The notes under the pieces are model-generated. The model ran no database searches and was not told the DNA's origin. It worked only from the letters and a program-made list of their open reading frames with translations. The translations under genes were made by a program, and so were the position numbers. This document shows positions 46,429-55,858 of a stretch of 64,000 nt of DNA, in pieces. The stretch's first letter is position 1, and each line of letters opens with the position of its first letter. This stretch comes from Anastatus disparis (taxonomy: Eukaryota; Arthropoda; Insecta; Hymenoptera; Eupelmidae). The DNA is taken from positions 868,001 to 932,000 of the forward strand of contig JAFFSR010000373.1 of the NCBI GenBank assembly GCA_017163975.1, in the 5' to 3' direction.

Positions 46429-46825
46429 ATGTATCATACGGAGCAAAGTCGTCTTGACAGTTTTAAAAACTGGCCTTTGACTTTTTTAAAACCTAAAGAT
46501 CTGGCCACCGCAGGATTTTATTATACAGGTGAAATTGACAAAGTCCGTTGTTTTGAATGCTCTACAGAGATCTGTAGGTGGGAAATTGATGAGGATCCAT
46601 TATCAGAACATGAAATGGAATAGTCGCTGCCGTTTCCTTCGAAATATAATTCCTACAGATAATTCTTTACAAAATAAATGTAAAGTTTGCTTCGATAAAG
46701 GAATAGAGATAGCATTTTTACCATGCGGACATTGTTGCTGTTGTTACCAATGTTCAAGTAAAGTTGAAAAATGCATAATCTGTAGAAGAAACATTAACTT
46801 CAGAGCAAGGGTATTTATATCTTAA
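46429..46825 (+). pseudogene. Inhibitor-of-apoptosis protein (one BIR plus RING), frameshifted
   Basis: The first 60 codons are a BIR domain: SRLDSFKNWP, AGFYYTG, CFEC and DPLSEHE. The frame breaks at about 46615-46625, and the last BIR cysteine and a C-terminal RING (CKVCF, LPCGHCCCC, CIICRR) follow in another frame to 46825. Viral IAPs block caspase-driven cell death or act as ubiquitin ligases; such genes are known from baculoviruses and some other invertebrate DNA viruses. It sits 6 nt after integrase on the same strand. A single small indel disables it. Element A has no copy. Confidence 0.85.
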
Positions 46826-46850
46826 GCGCTTCAAACAAAAACATTTTTTT

Positions 46851-47020
46851 TTGTTTAGGAAGTGATGGGAGCCCCGACCTTCGCTCCCATCTGTGAGGTA
46901 CAACCAAGAATCGCCACTTGTGAACCCCTTACTCCGAGTAAACTCGAAGTAGGAGGTGCACCCGTGACTCGTATACCTCTCCGTTAACTTCCAAGCGTCT
47001 AAGCAAAGGAGAACTCGAGA
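46851..47020 (-). repeat. Conserved 3' flank of the ssDNA-binding-like gene 1
   Basis: About 170 bp, 98% identical to 47417-47586. It covers the last codons of each gene and the whole 3' flank. It contains a 9-bp hairpin (GATGGGAGC with GCTCCCATC) after CTCACAG and a second pairing region around ctccgagt/actcgaag. Confidence 0.85.
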
Positions 47021-47310
47021 CCTTTTCCTTTATCATCATCTAAATACTTCACAAACAACTTAAAATTTTTTATGGCCTCTTGCAACTTGAAGTAAAACTC
47101 CTTATTCTCCTGTAAGGCTCTGCATGCGCGAGATGGAATAAAAATGCGCCATTCGTGATCTAAAGTTGCCATCAATCTAAACTTATCCTTACATTTAACT
47201 GGTCTAAACTCACTCACATAATAAGTCTGATCTTTCTTCAAGGGGAATATATACCCAATGGCACGATGGACGCGTCCACGAGCTGCCTCGTTGAATTTAT
47301 CAAGATCCAT
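46999..47310 (-). CDS. Small OB-fold-like, possible ssDNA-binding protein, paralogue 1
   Basis: 103 aa from ATG 47310, paralogous to 47565-47870 (about 40% identical). Shared features are MDL.K.NE.ARG, a Y.V.E...VK strand, (L/D)D..(W/C)RIF(I/L)P(S/T)R, FKLFVKYL and the C-terminal LEFSFA. The strand-rich pattern with a basic loop resembles single-stranded DNA-binding domains, and the position next to the DNA polymerase supports a replication role; this is inference. A TTTAAG TATA-like site lies upstream near 47376. Confidence 0.55.
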   Translation of the reverse strand: MDLDKFNEAARGRVHRAIGYIFPLKKDQTYYVSEFRPVKCKDKFRLMATLDHEWRIFIPSRACRALQENKEFYFKLQEAIKNFKLFVKYLDDDKGKGLEFSFA

Positions 47311-47416
47311 ATTTCTCTGATCAAGGCTTCTTCTCAACAGAGACTAATGAAGAAATGGCTCAGGAGTTCTCTTAAATAGCATTTGTATGGATCTCCCCTC
47401 CACAGAGGAAATTTTA

Positions 47417-47586
47417 TTGTTTAGGAAGTGATGGGAGCCCCAACTCTCGCTCCCATCTGTGAGGTACAACCAAGAATCGCCACTTGTGAACCCCTTACTC
47501 CGAGTAAACTCGAAGTAGGAGGTGCACCCGTGACTCGTATACCTCTCCGTTAACTTCCATGCGTCTAAGCAAAGGAGAACTCGAGA
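47417..47586 (-). repeat. Conserved 3' flank of the ssDNA-binding-like gene 2
   Basis: Second copy of 46851-47020, with only four differences, three of them in the hairpin loop. Confidence 0.85.
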
Positions 47587-47870
47587 TCACTCTTAGTCTC
47601 GCCCAAATACTTCACAAACAACTTGTAGTGTTGAATGGCATCCAATAACTTATAATGGAAGTTCTCATCCTTCTCTAAGGCCAAGGAAACTCGAGTTGGC
47701 AGAAAAATGCGGCATTTACCATCTAAATCCGCAACAAAACGGTCACCATACCGTGTTTTGACTGATTTTAGTTCAGTCACTAAGTAATCTTGATTTTTCT
47801 CCAACTCAGCTACCTTCTTAGTGGGCAAAAAGCCTCCACGAGCAATTTCATTTAATTTGGCAAGATCCAT
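47565..47870 (-). CDS. Small OB-fold-like, possible ssDNA-binding protein, paralogue 2
   Basis: 101 aa from ATG 47870 with MDLAKLNEIARGG, YLVTELKSVKTRYGDRF, CRIFLPTR and LFVKYLG. A 5' UTR intron is visible at 47871-47939 (GTAAGT donor, TTTTAG acceptor directly before the ATG). A TATAAAG near 47975 lies in the end of the polymerase gene. The duplication is old at protein level, so both copies were probably maintained by selection. Function as for paralogue 1. Confidence 0.55.
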   Translation of the reverse strand: MDLAKLNEIARGGFLPTKKVAELEKNQDYLVTELKSVKTRYGDRFVADLDGKCRIFLPTRVSLALEKDENFHYKLLDAIQHYKLFVKYLGETKSDLEFSFA

Positions 47871-47985
47871 CTAAAATGAATAAATATTCTAAGTCCTTTA
47901 GAGTATGAAATTGTTTTAAGTATAAAAATTTTAACTTACCTTAAATTTTTTTCTTGATTAAATTTCAAAGTTCTTTATATCTAGT

Positions 47986-50900
47986 CTATCTTGTTCTTTG
48001 CTTCTTTGCAGGCGGTTCGTCAGAGGAAGGAATGACTTCTTCGGCTTCGTCACCTTCTATAAGTAGTGGTCTCCCTTCTACTCGAGCCACCGCTATCCCC
48101 TCTTTTTGACTTGCCACCACAATCTCCTCTTCTTGATTCGTCGTCTGAATCCCCACTTCTTGACTCTCCCCTTCTATGGGTACTAGATAATGCCCCCACG
48201 GTAATGTATCTGTTTCCCCCTCCAAGAGATAACGTTTATCGTCATTGGAGCTGAGTGCAACCTTATTTTGTTTCTCCGTCCTGACGACATGTTCTCTCGA
48301 TCGAATGTTGCACTGTTGACATGTTATCGTTTCCTGTTCAAACAAGCAACGTCGATAGTCGTCGAACTGAATGATGTTTTTTACAACCGTGGCTTTAACT
48401 CCTTTGGCCTTCTTGATGGGGTTCTCATCCTGAATCTTGACGCAATACATCTTGCTTCTCAATCCGATAAATTCGGTCATGATTTTGCCGTTGCATTCGT
48501 CTTTCATTACACCGATGACCTTTTTGTTGATACGGGGCATACCAAACTGATTGTCTTCAGGGTAATCTGACGTATCAAACCTCATGATGTCCTCTTTCAT
48601 CATTTCGTACACGTTCTGACCTCTCACCTCGTGTATTAAACTATCGGTATCAGTGTAGAGGAGTTTACACTTGTTACCGAGTCGTTCCAACATGTATGAA
48701 TAATGGAAATCATACACACATGTTTTTGAAAGATCCAGAACACTGAGGCCCACGTACAACGGCTTCCTGATACTGATTTCTGTTCTAGCAAGTTGTATTG
48801 CGACGAGATTTTCAGCAAAGATGCTGCGACTATGGAAATTTGGCTTCGCTATCAAAGCTTCAGCTCCGTAGCATCCTTCCCACTTGTTCACAAGCTTAAC
48901 ATCTACACGCTTGCGCTCGTTCTCCATAGTCTTTCCGTAGACTGCATTGATGAGAAGCTTGAAGAAGAGTTTCTCGAACTCATTCTTAGCTTGCTTTCTC
49001 TTTTCTGTATTTAAGTCTACGTATGATTTGAGCCACGGTTTTTGCTCGAAACATAAGACTCTATGAATTTTTGTAAGCATCAATCCATTATTAAGTGCTT
49101 GCTTTAGAGCACGGAAATGAATAATGTATCGCTCTTTTCCATAGAGAGTAGTCATTAATTTCTTCTGTTTCGAATCTGGAGGAGTTCGATGTTCTGGACA
49201 GAGCGGTAAGTCCTTGTGTGCGTCATGCAGAGATTCAGGGTACTTAAGATCCACCTCTAGAATGTAGCCAATAGGACTGTCATCACCAACAGTCATAACA
49301 TTCAATTTTTCGGGCTCTTCCTCCCATTTAAAACCTCCATAAGGTAATGACTGTGTCATGGCCCATCCATAGAGGTTATTGACGTCAAAGTACATCAAAT
49401 ACTTTGACTCCTCATCTAGAATCCACTCCTCTCCCATGTACTCGTTGTTCGCTTTAGCATAACGATTACAACATTGACTCACACCACCTCTGATTCCTCT
49501 CTCTACAAACATGAGCATGTCAATGTCTGTGAGGAGTTCAAGCTGTACTCCTGTATGCTTGAGCATAGCATCCCAGGTGAGACCGGGCGTGGTATAATAA
49601 TGAGCAGGATCTAGACCGTAGGCTTCGATGCAAGTCGAGCGAAAATTCTCGAATACATCTGCCAAGAGGAGAACGTCGGTCTTGAGATAAAGATCTGAGT
49701 ACTCACCTAGCGTCTGGATGTTAAATGTATTCCAAACATTCTGCGCATGCTCGTACTCACTATCACTGATTTCACGATCCATCAGCTGACTGTAGAAGGC
49801 CTCTTTGAATGGGAGATACGCATCTTTTAGCTTGTCGAATTCACTAACGTAATCGTAGGGAAAAACTCCTTTCCGCTTTAGTAATTCCATTTGCTCGCTT
49901 GTGTATCCATCAGCTTGGAATTCCTTTGTAGCGATATTTAACTCACTCAAGTAAGATGCAAGCTTCTCGAGAGAGCAGGCCATAAAGCGGAACGAATCGA
50001 TGAACCTGAAGTTGATTTCGCTTCCCTCGATATACTTCACGAATGAGATGTAACGTTCTTTATTTTCTGGAATGAGACTCACTCGTCCTTTAAAATCGAC
50101 AGCTGTTGCAATCTCCTTAACAATGAAGTGCGAGTCATAGCCTGTTAGATTGTGAAATACGACGGGAATAAATCTTGAATCTTGATATTTAATATTACAA
50201 GATTGATGTGCTGCTCCACGAAATCTGAAAAAAAAAATTAAGTTGATTTTAAAGAATTTTAAACTTACATAAGGATAAAGATAAAACTTACCAGTGAGAT
50301 GGCAGTGATCACGAACCTTGACGTCTTTATCTGTGAAAGACTTTCTACAGATATGACAAAAAGTAGCTCTTTCGAATAAAAGATGCTCTCTATCTGTGAG
50401 GTTTAGAAGCTTGGGATTTCTATATAATTGTTCCAATTTACTTCTGAGTTGATCTAATTCTCCCACAAATCACTGAGGAGGAGTTAAGTCGTTTTCTTCC
50501 ATTTGTCTATAGCTTCTATATTCGGAATATGTATCGGTGAAGCTACACTTGATATAGTATCCGATACTGTATGCCTGATGTTCTTGAAAAGCACGCACAT
50601 CATTATCTACTGGTTTTAGGAGACATTCGAAATCGGCGTATATGACGAATGGTACTCTTTCACAATTCTTATGATTTTCAAATTTTAAAATATTGTCTTT
50701 TTCAGAAGGAAGTTTAACTTTACACTTGTTAACTTTAACACAATCAACTTCGTGTTCTTTTAACTTCGCTTCTGTTCTAAAGAAATGAAGACAACGTTCA
50801 CAAATATAGGTCTTTGTTCTATGATTTGTTAATTGTGAACGCACCAATTTTGATAAATTTTTTATCCAAACGTAGTGAAATTTAATTACTACGTCAAAAT

Positions 50901-51960
50901 CATCATCATCGATTTCGTCTTCTTCTTCCTCGTCAAATTATTTATTTTGTATTAAAAGAAGATTGACATGCTTTGCCTTCTTATTCATCGTAAGGTGACA
51001 TGGTGAAACATCATATTTTTCTCCTGCGAAAATTTATTATTATAAATATCTTTACAAAGTTGAAGAGAAAAAAAATTTATTTACTTACCACTCTTTTTCA
51101 GGATGAAAAGATTGATGGATACATCGTTTTGACGTTCAAATTTAGGGATTTGTTTTGGTGTTACAGGGAAGTCCATTCCAGTGAAGTCAAGTTCTTGTTC
51201 ATACTGTCTATATTTAGATACGCGTTGTGCATGACGCTCAGCGGGATGTAATCCAGAGAGAATCGCCGTGAGAACCACCTCGCATCGGATTAAGTTTATT
51301 TATATTCACACTTAAACTTAATATCTGGCGAAGAGACCAGCCAGAATCGCGTTCTTGAAATTCTGCCATCGCAGTCTTAATATATTCCATAGCATTCAAT
51401 TGGAACCACTTCTTTATGTCACTCGTATTAAAAGTAGAGGTATTCTTCGTATTAAAGTATTTAACCTCAATTATTTCTGTCTCACTCTTCTGTAGAACAT
51501 ATTCGGCTGCAAGTTCGAGGTTAACAGAGATGGCGTTGTGTAGAGCGAGAGCATCTTTCACTTTTTCTTCAAAAATAGGAAGAGCATCTTTCATGAATGT
51601 TTCTATTCCTAAATGTCCCAGATTGGTAATCACACCCGACAACATTCGAGAAGCAAAGGCTGATTGAAAATCTTTCCATTCTACACTTGGCTCTTGAATA
51701 TTAGCCTGAAGCTGACCACCTCTCTTAACAAACTCTAATAGTCTTTCTCGAATGGTTATAAGATGTCTCAGTGACGTTTCATTTTTTTGTTTTTCTGCTC
51801 GTGTCAACATTGATTCACTTAACACAACTTGTAAGTCTTCGATCACTTTATCTACCAACTCTAACCACCTTTTAATGTCCTCACTATCAGCTGTACCACT
51901 TGCCGCGTAATGCAAAGATTTCCACAAATTCTTCACTGTATTTATGTAGTACTCTGACAT
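47986..51960 (-). pseudogene. Protein-primed family B DNA polymerase, spliced, several lesions
   Basis: The N-terminal 240 codons (51238-51960) are the helical region typical of insect Polinton polymerases (TRAEKQKN, GGQLQANIQEPSVEW, AEFQERDSGW). A frameshift and probable deletion near 51240-51275 leads to LHPAERHAQRVSKYRQYE and PKFERQNDVSIN. An intron at 51024-51088 joins in phase. Then follow a stop near 50945, HYVWIKNLS, a Cys2 finger, exo I YADFECLL, a TGA at 50467-50469, HLTG/FRGAAH around a second intron-like insert (about 50225-50290), exo II FHNLTGYDSHF, exo III YSDLYLKTDVLLLAD, palm DVNNLYGWAM, LINAVYGKTMEN and YTDTDSL. It would replicate the linear genome from a terminal protein. 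The tail is acidic. Confidence 0.92.
51024..51088 (-). other. Polymerase intron 1
   Basis: GTAAGTAA donor at 51088 and TTCGCAG acceptor at 51024-51026, 65 bp. It joins the PKFERQN exon to the EKYDVSPCHLT exon in phase 1. Confidence 0.8.
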
Positions 51961-52356
51961 GATGAACTCAGTTTTTTTTTATAATTAACTAAAAATTCAC
52001 TTTATTGTTCACTATAAAATCTTCAAAGTCCACTTCAAATATTTCCAAGTCCACTTTCACTTAAATTTTTCTAAGTCCACTTTCACTTTTTTCTAAGTCC
52101 ACTTTTAATTTTTCTAAGTTCACTTGTAGAATTTAATGTTACTTGATGATGTTTGATGAATAATGATCCATCCGCAAGTCTGCAGCTGCTTATATGCACT
52201 CTTAGTTGAGCGTGGGAGGTGGCGGAGTGGGAGTATTGGGGTGGGGGAAATCAGAGCTACGTAGTGGGGGATAAAGTGTCGTGATTGGTTCATCAGAGAT
52301 TTTAGTGCTAATATAAAAGCGTGAACGATATTATAAAAGTATCATTCATTACCGAG
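51961..52356. promoter_or_regulatory. Divergent control region between polymerase and exonuclease-like gene
   Basis: Five or six imperfect copies of aagtccactt(t/c) lie at 52025-52125, in the polymerase 5' leader. TATA-like motifs face both ways: minus strand near 52190, plus strand TATAAAA at 52312-52318 with TCATTC at 52342-52347. An ATTGG box lies at 52283. Confidence 0.6.
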
Positions 52357-53037
52357 ATGGAGATCGTACTGGACGTCCAAGGCTTCAAAAGGTCTTTGAA
52401 TAAATTTGTATTCAAAGAAGTTGCTATAATTACTCTCGAAGATGATTCGGTACCAATGGTCTTCAATTTCCAATCGCCATATCTTTGGAAATATCTTTTA
52501 AGCGAATACAAAAGTGTTAACAAATGGTTGGAAAAATATTGGCACGGTATACCTTGGAATTCTGGAGACATTCCTTGCGAAAGACTTACAGATACTTTAA
52601 AAGAATGTTGTAAAGATGCGACGAGAATCTGGGTGAAAGGAGAAGAGAAGAGAAAATGGGTAGCCGAAATATTACGTGACAAGTAAGTAAATTATTTAAA
52701 ACTAATAAAATTTTTTTTACTAATAAATTGTTTTTTCAGATTAATCTGTAATATTGAGCATAGTGGCTGTCCATCTTTCTCAACACTAGCAGAGAATGAT
52801 GAAACTCCGACATGCGCCATCCATCAGTGTTCAAACCCCGCTTGTGCATTTAAGAATGTTCAAATGTTGAAGAAATGGCTTCTCGGGAGTGGAAAAGGTG
52901 TTGATGAAGTAGATGGCAACTGTAGTTTTTCCTCGTTCAATTCTTTGATGGTATCAGAAGAAGAAGAAGAAGAATGTCCATGTAATAAAAATTATTGTAT
53001 GATAAATAAAGATTTATTACATTCTATGTATACTTAA
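52357..53037 (+). CDS. Exonuclease-fold-like conserved protein, member 3 (spliced)
   Basis: Exons 52357-52682 and 52740-53037, with GTAAGT and TTTCAG at a 57-bp intron. Product 207 aa. The N-terminal 110 residues are homologous to 15769-16242 and 39521-40021 (LDVQGFK, KEVAIITL, HGIPW, KDATRI, KRKW). Exon 2 keeps a Cys-rich block ending CAFKNVQMLKKW and then adds a unique Ser/Glu-rich tail with more Cys. It diverges from the polymerase gene, so early expression and a replication link are plausible. An AATAAA signal is at about 53005. It was intron-bearing before B was inactivated; the two paralogues are intronless. Confidence 0.62.
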
Positions 53038-53112
53038 AAAAAAAAAAAAAAAAAATAATTCTTAAATGGAGAGATCATAAGTTTATGATAAATTTATTGA
53101 TACAATAATTTA

Positions 53113-53166
53113 TCATGAACGGGTAGGATCTCACAGGTAAAGAGCGAAGGAGGGGCTCTTACCACA
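53113..53166 (+). ncRNA. Conserved 3' hairpin, third instance
   Basis: CTCACAG followed by GGTAAAGAGC, a GAAGGAGGG loop and GCTCTTACC. Compared with 46851-47020 (minus strand) the loop and CTCACAG are kept, while stem base pairs change in step (GATGGG/CCCATC against GGTAA-G/CTTACC). It lies in the 3' flank of the exonuclease-like gene. Confidence 0.6.
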
Positions 53167-53286
53167 TTAAAAAAAAAAAAATTTTTTTAATTTAATAAAT
53201 AAATTATTTTAAAAATTATTACTTTAAAAGTAAGTTCAAAGAGAACATACTTCTAAAACAGTTTACTCCACGTTCAAATAATTGAT

Positions 53287-53302
53287 GGCCCTGAAAAGGG
53301 CC
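53287..53302 (-). promoter_or_regulatory. Histone-like 3' stem-loop (2)
   Basis: Minus strand GGCCCT-TTTC-AGGGCC, perfect stem, preceded by AATC. It lies 18 nt after the stop of the proline-rich gene. A GTGGAGTAAACTG block follows. Confidence 0.75.
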
Positions 53303-53320
53303 GATTGTATAAAAAAATGT

Positions 53321-53701
53321 TTATAAAATGTCGACGCCGAACAAACGAGGCCTCCATTTTCCGGTTGGCACCTTCTTTGGTCGAGTGGGTTTTCTAACCC
53401 ATGGTCCATCTTCTTCTTTTTCTTCTTCTACTTCCATCATCTTTTTCCTCTTTTCCAGAAAGGTCGTGATGTGAGGAGTAAAATATAATGGCTCCATTGC
53501 TAAAGCCATTAACTCCTCACACAAGGCCTCAGCGATTGATGGAAACGGTGATGGTGGTGGTTGTAGAAGTGGTCTTGGCCACGAAAATTTTCTGAGCGAA
53601 GATGGCGAAGGTGGTGTAAGTGGTGGCGTTGGCGGTAGACCTCCCCACAGCACTGGTAAGGATGGAGCTGGTAGAACCGGAAGATGCCTTTGACTTTCCA
53701 T
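53321..53701 (-). CDS. Proline-rich acidic accessory protein with C-terminal RxRLF
   Basis: 126 aa from ATG 53701. Residues 8-55 are Pro/Ser-rich. A hydrophobic-acidic stretch AEALCEELMALAMEP follows, then a charged KKMMEVEEEKEED region and a basic C-terminus with WRPRLFG. A TATATATA at about 53733-53742 and TCATTC near 53706-53711 form a promoter, and a perfect histone-like stem-loop follows the stop. No enzyme motif is seen. RxLF resembles cyclin-docking motifs. It shares composition and this motif with 55121-55723. A regulatory protein that manipulates the cell cycle or transcription is a hypothesis only. Confidence 0.6.
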   Translation of the reverse strand: MESQRHLPVLPAPSLPVLWGGLPPTPPLTPPSPSSLRKFSWPRPLLQPPPSPFPSIAEALCEELMALAMEPLYFTPHITTFLEKRKKMMEVEEEKEEDGPWVRKPTRPKKVPTGKWRPRLFGVDIL

Positions 53702-53826
53702 CGCGAAGAATGAGATAACTCGTTGCGTAACAGGTTATATATATCCTCAATCCCCACCCTCACACTTGGTGGGGATGTATACTTCAATAACTCTTTGAAA
53801 AATTTAAAACCTTTTTCAAAGAGCAA

Positions 53827-54660
53827 AATTAATGCGCACTAATCACTTCATTTCAAATTAATTTTAAATAATATTTTTTAATGTCAGAATATTCTCAAAT
53901 ATTCTGAACTTATATTTTTTTCACAGATTTTTCAAATTTTTTATCTTTTAGATTTTTTTAAAATTTGACAGCTAAACAACTTATAAATCAAATTAAATTT
54001 TATAAGTAAAAATCAAATAATTCTAATTTTAGATTTAGACGACACGATTCACTTTATTTTAAAAAAAATTTTTTTCATTCTTCTTCTATAACTTTATTTA
54101 ATTTTTTTAGAACTTGTTAATTTCATTTAACTTACACTTTTAACAATTGGGATGTTGCATAAAATTTTTTTTTTAAATCCATTACATCTGTTATTAATTA
54201 AAAAAATAAAAAAATTAAGGACACGTATTTTTTTCTTTTTTCATGAAAATGAAAACTTGAAGAGATAGAGGCAGTTGAAAATGGTGTGACGCCATGATTG
54301 TCATTTTGCCAATAGCAATCGTGACGTCATTTATCATAGTGCTATATACATCAAAATTGTAATAACTTATATCGGCTGTAACTTTGCAATTCATCATATT
54401 TTGAAAAACAAAAAATATGGGTCTTTTATTTTTCGTATTCTATCTGACGGATATAATACATATTTTTCATGCAAAATGCTAATTCAATTTTCACATCACT
54501 TTTTTACAACACTTTTCACATGGAATTTTTCACAACACTTTTCGCATAGATTTTTTTACAAACACTTTTCACATGCACTTTTACATAAAATTATTTAAAA
54601 ATTATTTACTAATTTTATAACTTAAATATTGTAAAGAGTTAATAAAATTTAACTCATGTT
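53827..54660. other. Non-coding AT-rich region of element B
   Basis: No supported gene. Between 54480 and 54580 ttttcaca(t/a)-type pieces repeat (acacttttcacatgg...). Confidence 0.4.
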
Positions 54661-54687
54661 TCTAAACCTGGAAAAAAAAAATATTTC

Positions 54688-54703
54688 TATCCTTAAAAGG
54701 ACA
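54688..54703 (-). promoter_or_regulatory. Histone-like 3' stem-loop (3)
   Basis: Minus strand TGTCCT-TTTA-AGGATA, stem of six with one G-T pair. Confidence 0.55.
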
Positions 54704-54738
54704 ATTGAATGAATATTTGTTCCGATATTGATAATTTA

Positions 54739-54754
54739 TGTTCTTAAAAGAACA
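54739..54754 (-). promoter_or_regulatory. Histone-like 3' stem-loop (4)
   Basis: Minus strand TGTTCT-TTTA-AGAACA, perfect stem, preceded by AATC. The stop codon of the basic open frame lies inside it. Confidence 0.65.
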
Positions 54755-54992
54755 GATTGTAATTTTTTTTTATAGGCTGTATTTTTTTCTTCAGTCCTTT
54801 GATCGGCTTGTATCTTCTTCTTCTATAACTTCTCCGATGATCCTTCCTTCGAATTGATGTTATAATAAGTGCTGATTGCTTGGCTTGTATCTTCTTCTTT
54901 GACTTCTCCGATGATGCTTCCTTCCTTCCTTCGAATTGATTGACGTGATAATAATTGCTGATCGCTCGCACGCCCATATTTATAACCTTCAT
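54744..54992 (-). CDS. Doubtful small basic open frame
   Basis: 82 codons rich in Arg/Lys (RRSYRRRRY). However, TATAAATA (54977-54984, minus strand) falls within its first codons, so a transcript starting at the downstream TCAGC would lack both ATGs. A local duplication (54795-54950) also shapes the frame. It may be a transcript with no protein or with an unusual start. Confidence 0.25.
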   Translation of the reverse strand: MKVINMGVRAISNYYHVNQFEGRKEASSEKSKKKIQAKQSALIITSIRRKDHRRSYRRRRYKPIKGLKKKIQPIKKNYNLFF

Positions 54993-55120
54993 TTGACTTA
55001 AACCCCCTCCCGCGCCTCCACCTTAAACATTGCGAAGAGGTCCGCGCGATCTTATTTAGATAATATAAATTAGCTAGCGTTTAGCGGATTTAATTATTCT
55101 TTTCCAATCAGTTATTCAAA

Positions 55121-55723
55121 ATGGACTTCGGATTGAATGAAGACGAAGTGCAAAGAATTCTCGAAATAATCGAGGAGCACATGGCTGAAATCAATTGGGA
55201 GGATTTCAACTTGATTGAGACTCCACCACCGTCACCAGCGTCACCGTTGCCTCCTTCACCACCTTCGCCACCGCCACCACCACCACCGTTGCCAGCTTTA
55301 CCGCCACCTTCATCAGCCTTACCTCCTTTGCCGCCAACATGGTTGTACGACCCAGTCGTACAACAATACGTTGAGGTACCGGGAGAGTTGTTGGAAGTGC
55401 GTGTCAGCCCGTGGGATGTGGCTATGGACATTTCGTCTCCGGTTCACGAACCGGAGATGATTGATTTAGTATCTCCGACTCATGAACCGGAGATTATAGA
55501 TATTTCTAATACACCATCACCATCACCACAGGTGGTATGTGAAATTCAGTATGAGAGAAGACCAAGGAGAGATGATGAAGATGACGAAAAGCTTGGGAAT
55601 GTGCGGCGACGTTTATTTCAATCGGCTCTTTTCAGAGCCTTTACTAATCAGCTCTTTTCAGAGCCACCAATCGGTCCTTTTCAGGGCCACAAAATATTTT
55701 TAAACGTAGAAAACTATTTTTAA
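55121..55723 (+). CDS. Acidic, proline-rich accessory protein with RRRLF motif
   Basis: 200 aa from ATG 55121, with TCAGTT 13 nt upstream and TATAAA at 55064. An acidic amphipathic N-terminus (DEVQRILEIIEEHMAEINW) is followed by a long Pro/Ser tract (residues 33-75), two EPEMID-like repeats, an Arg/Asp/Glu segment and then VRRRLFQ. The last 35 codons run through three histone-like stem-loops, so the original stop may have been lost and the native end may lie nearer 55620. Acidic N-terminus plus RxLF again suggests a regulatory protein; unproven. Confidence 0.55.
   Translation: MDFGLNEDEVQRILEIIEEHMAEINWEDFNLIETPPPSPASPLPPSPPSPPPPPPPLPALPPPSSALPPLPPTWLYDPVVQQYVEVPGELLEVRVSPWDVAMDISSPVHEPEMIDLVSPTHEPEIIDISNTPSPSPQVVCEIQYERRPRRDDEDDEKLGNVRRRLFQSALFRAFTNQLFSEPPIGPFQGHKIFLNVENYF
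55624..55639 (+). promoter_or_regulatory. Histone-like 3' stem-loop (5)
   Basis: GGCTCT-TTTC-AGAGCC, perfect stem, preceded by AATC. First of three in tandem. Confidence 0.75.
55650..55665 (+). promoter_or_regulatory. Histone-like 3' stem-loop (6)
   Basis: AGCTCT-TTTC-AGAGCC followed by ACCA, five of six pairs. Confidence 0.65.
55673..55688 (+). promoter_or_regulatory. Histone-like 3' stem-loop (7)
   Basis: GGTCCT-TTTC-AGGGCC preceded by AATC and followed by ACAAA, six pairs with one G-T. Confidence 0.7.
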
Positions 55724-55755
55724 AATTTTTTTAAAATCTTATTTCAATTTAAATC

Positions 55756-55771
55756 GGCTCTTTTAAGAGCC
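55756..55771 (+). promoter_or_regulatory. Histone-like 3' stem-loop (8)
   Basis: GGCTCT-TTTA-AGAGCC, perfect, preceded by AAATC. It lies 33 nt after the 55723 stop and is followed 17 nt later by GTAGAGCAAACTG, a position where histone mRNAs have their downstream element. Confidence 0.75.
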
Positions 55772-55858
55772 ACAAAATATTTTTAAAGTAGAGCAAACTG
55801 CTTTGAAATTTTAATAGTCCTTTAACATAGAATATGTTCTTATGCTTTAAATAATTGT

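Noticed and set aside
48066..49014. Plus-strand open frames opposite the polymerase
   Set aside because: Antisense shadows of a clearly recognised gene.
50225..50290. Second polymerase intron with a clean junction
   Set aside because: The GTAAGT and T10-CAG ends are convincing, but joining them leaves the frame off by one; the region is also open without splicing. It is reported as intron-like only.
39139..51960. Alternative genetic code or programmed read-through explaining the in-frame stops
   Set aside because: All three stop codons occur, each at a different residue type relative to element A (Trp, His, Gln, Gly and others), and intact neighbours use normal stops. Ordinary decay is simpler.
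51238..51960. A separate gene encoding a 240-aa helical protein upstream of the polymerase
   Set aside because: Its sequence matches the long N-terminal region I know from insect Polinton polymerases, and the following exon continues that protein after a frameshift and an intron.
53321..53701. LxCxE retinoblastoma-binding motif in AEALCEEL
   Set aside because: The spacing is L-C-E-E, not L-x-C-x-E.
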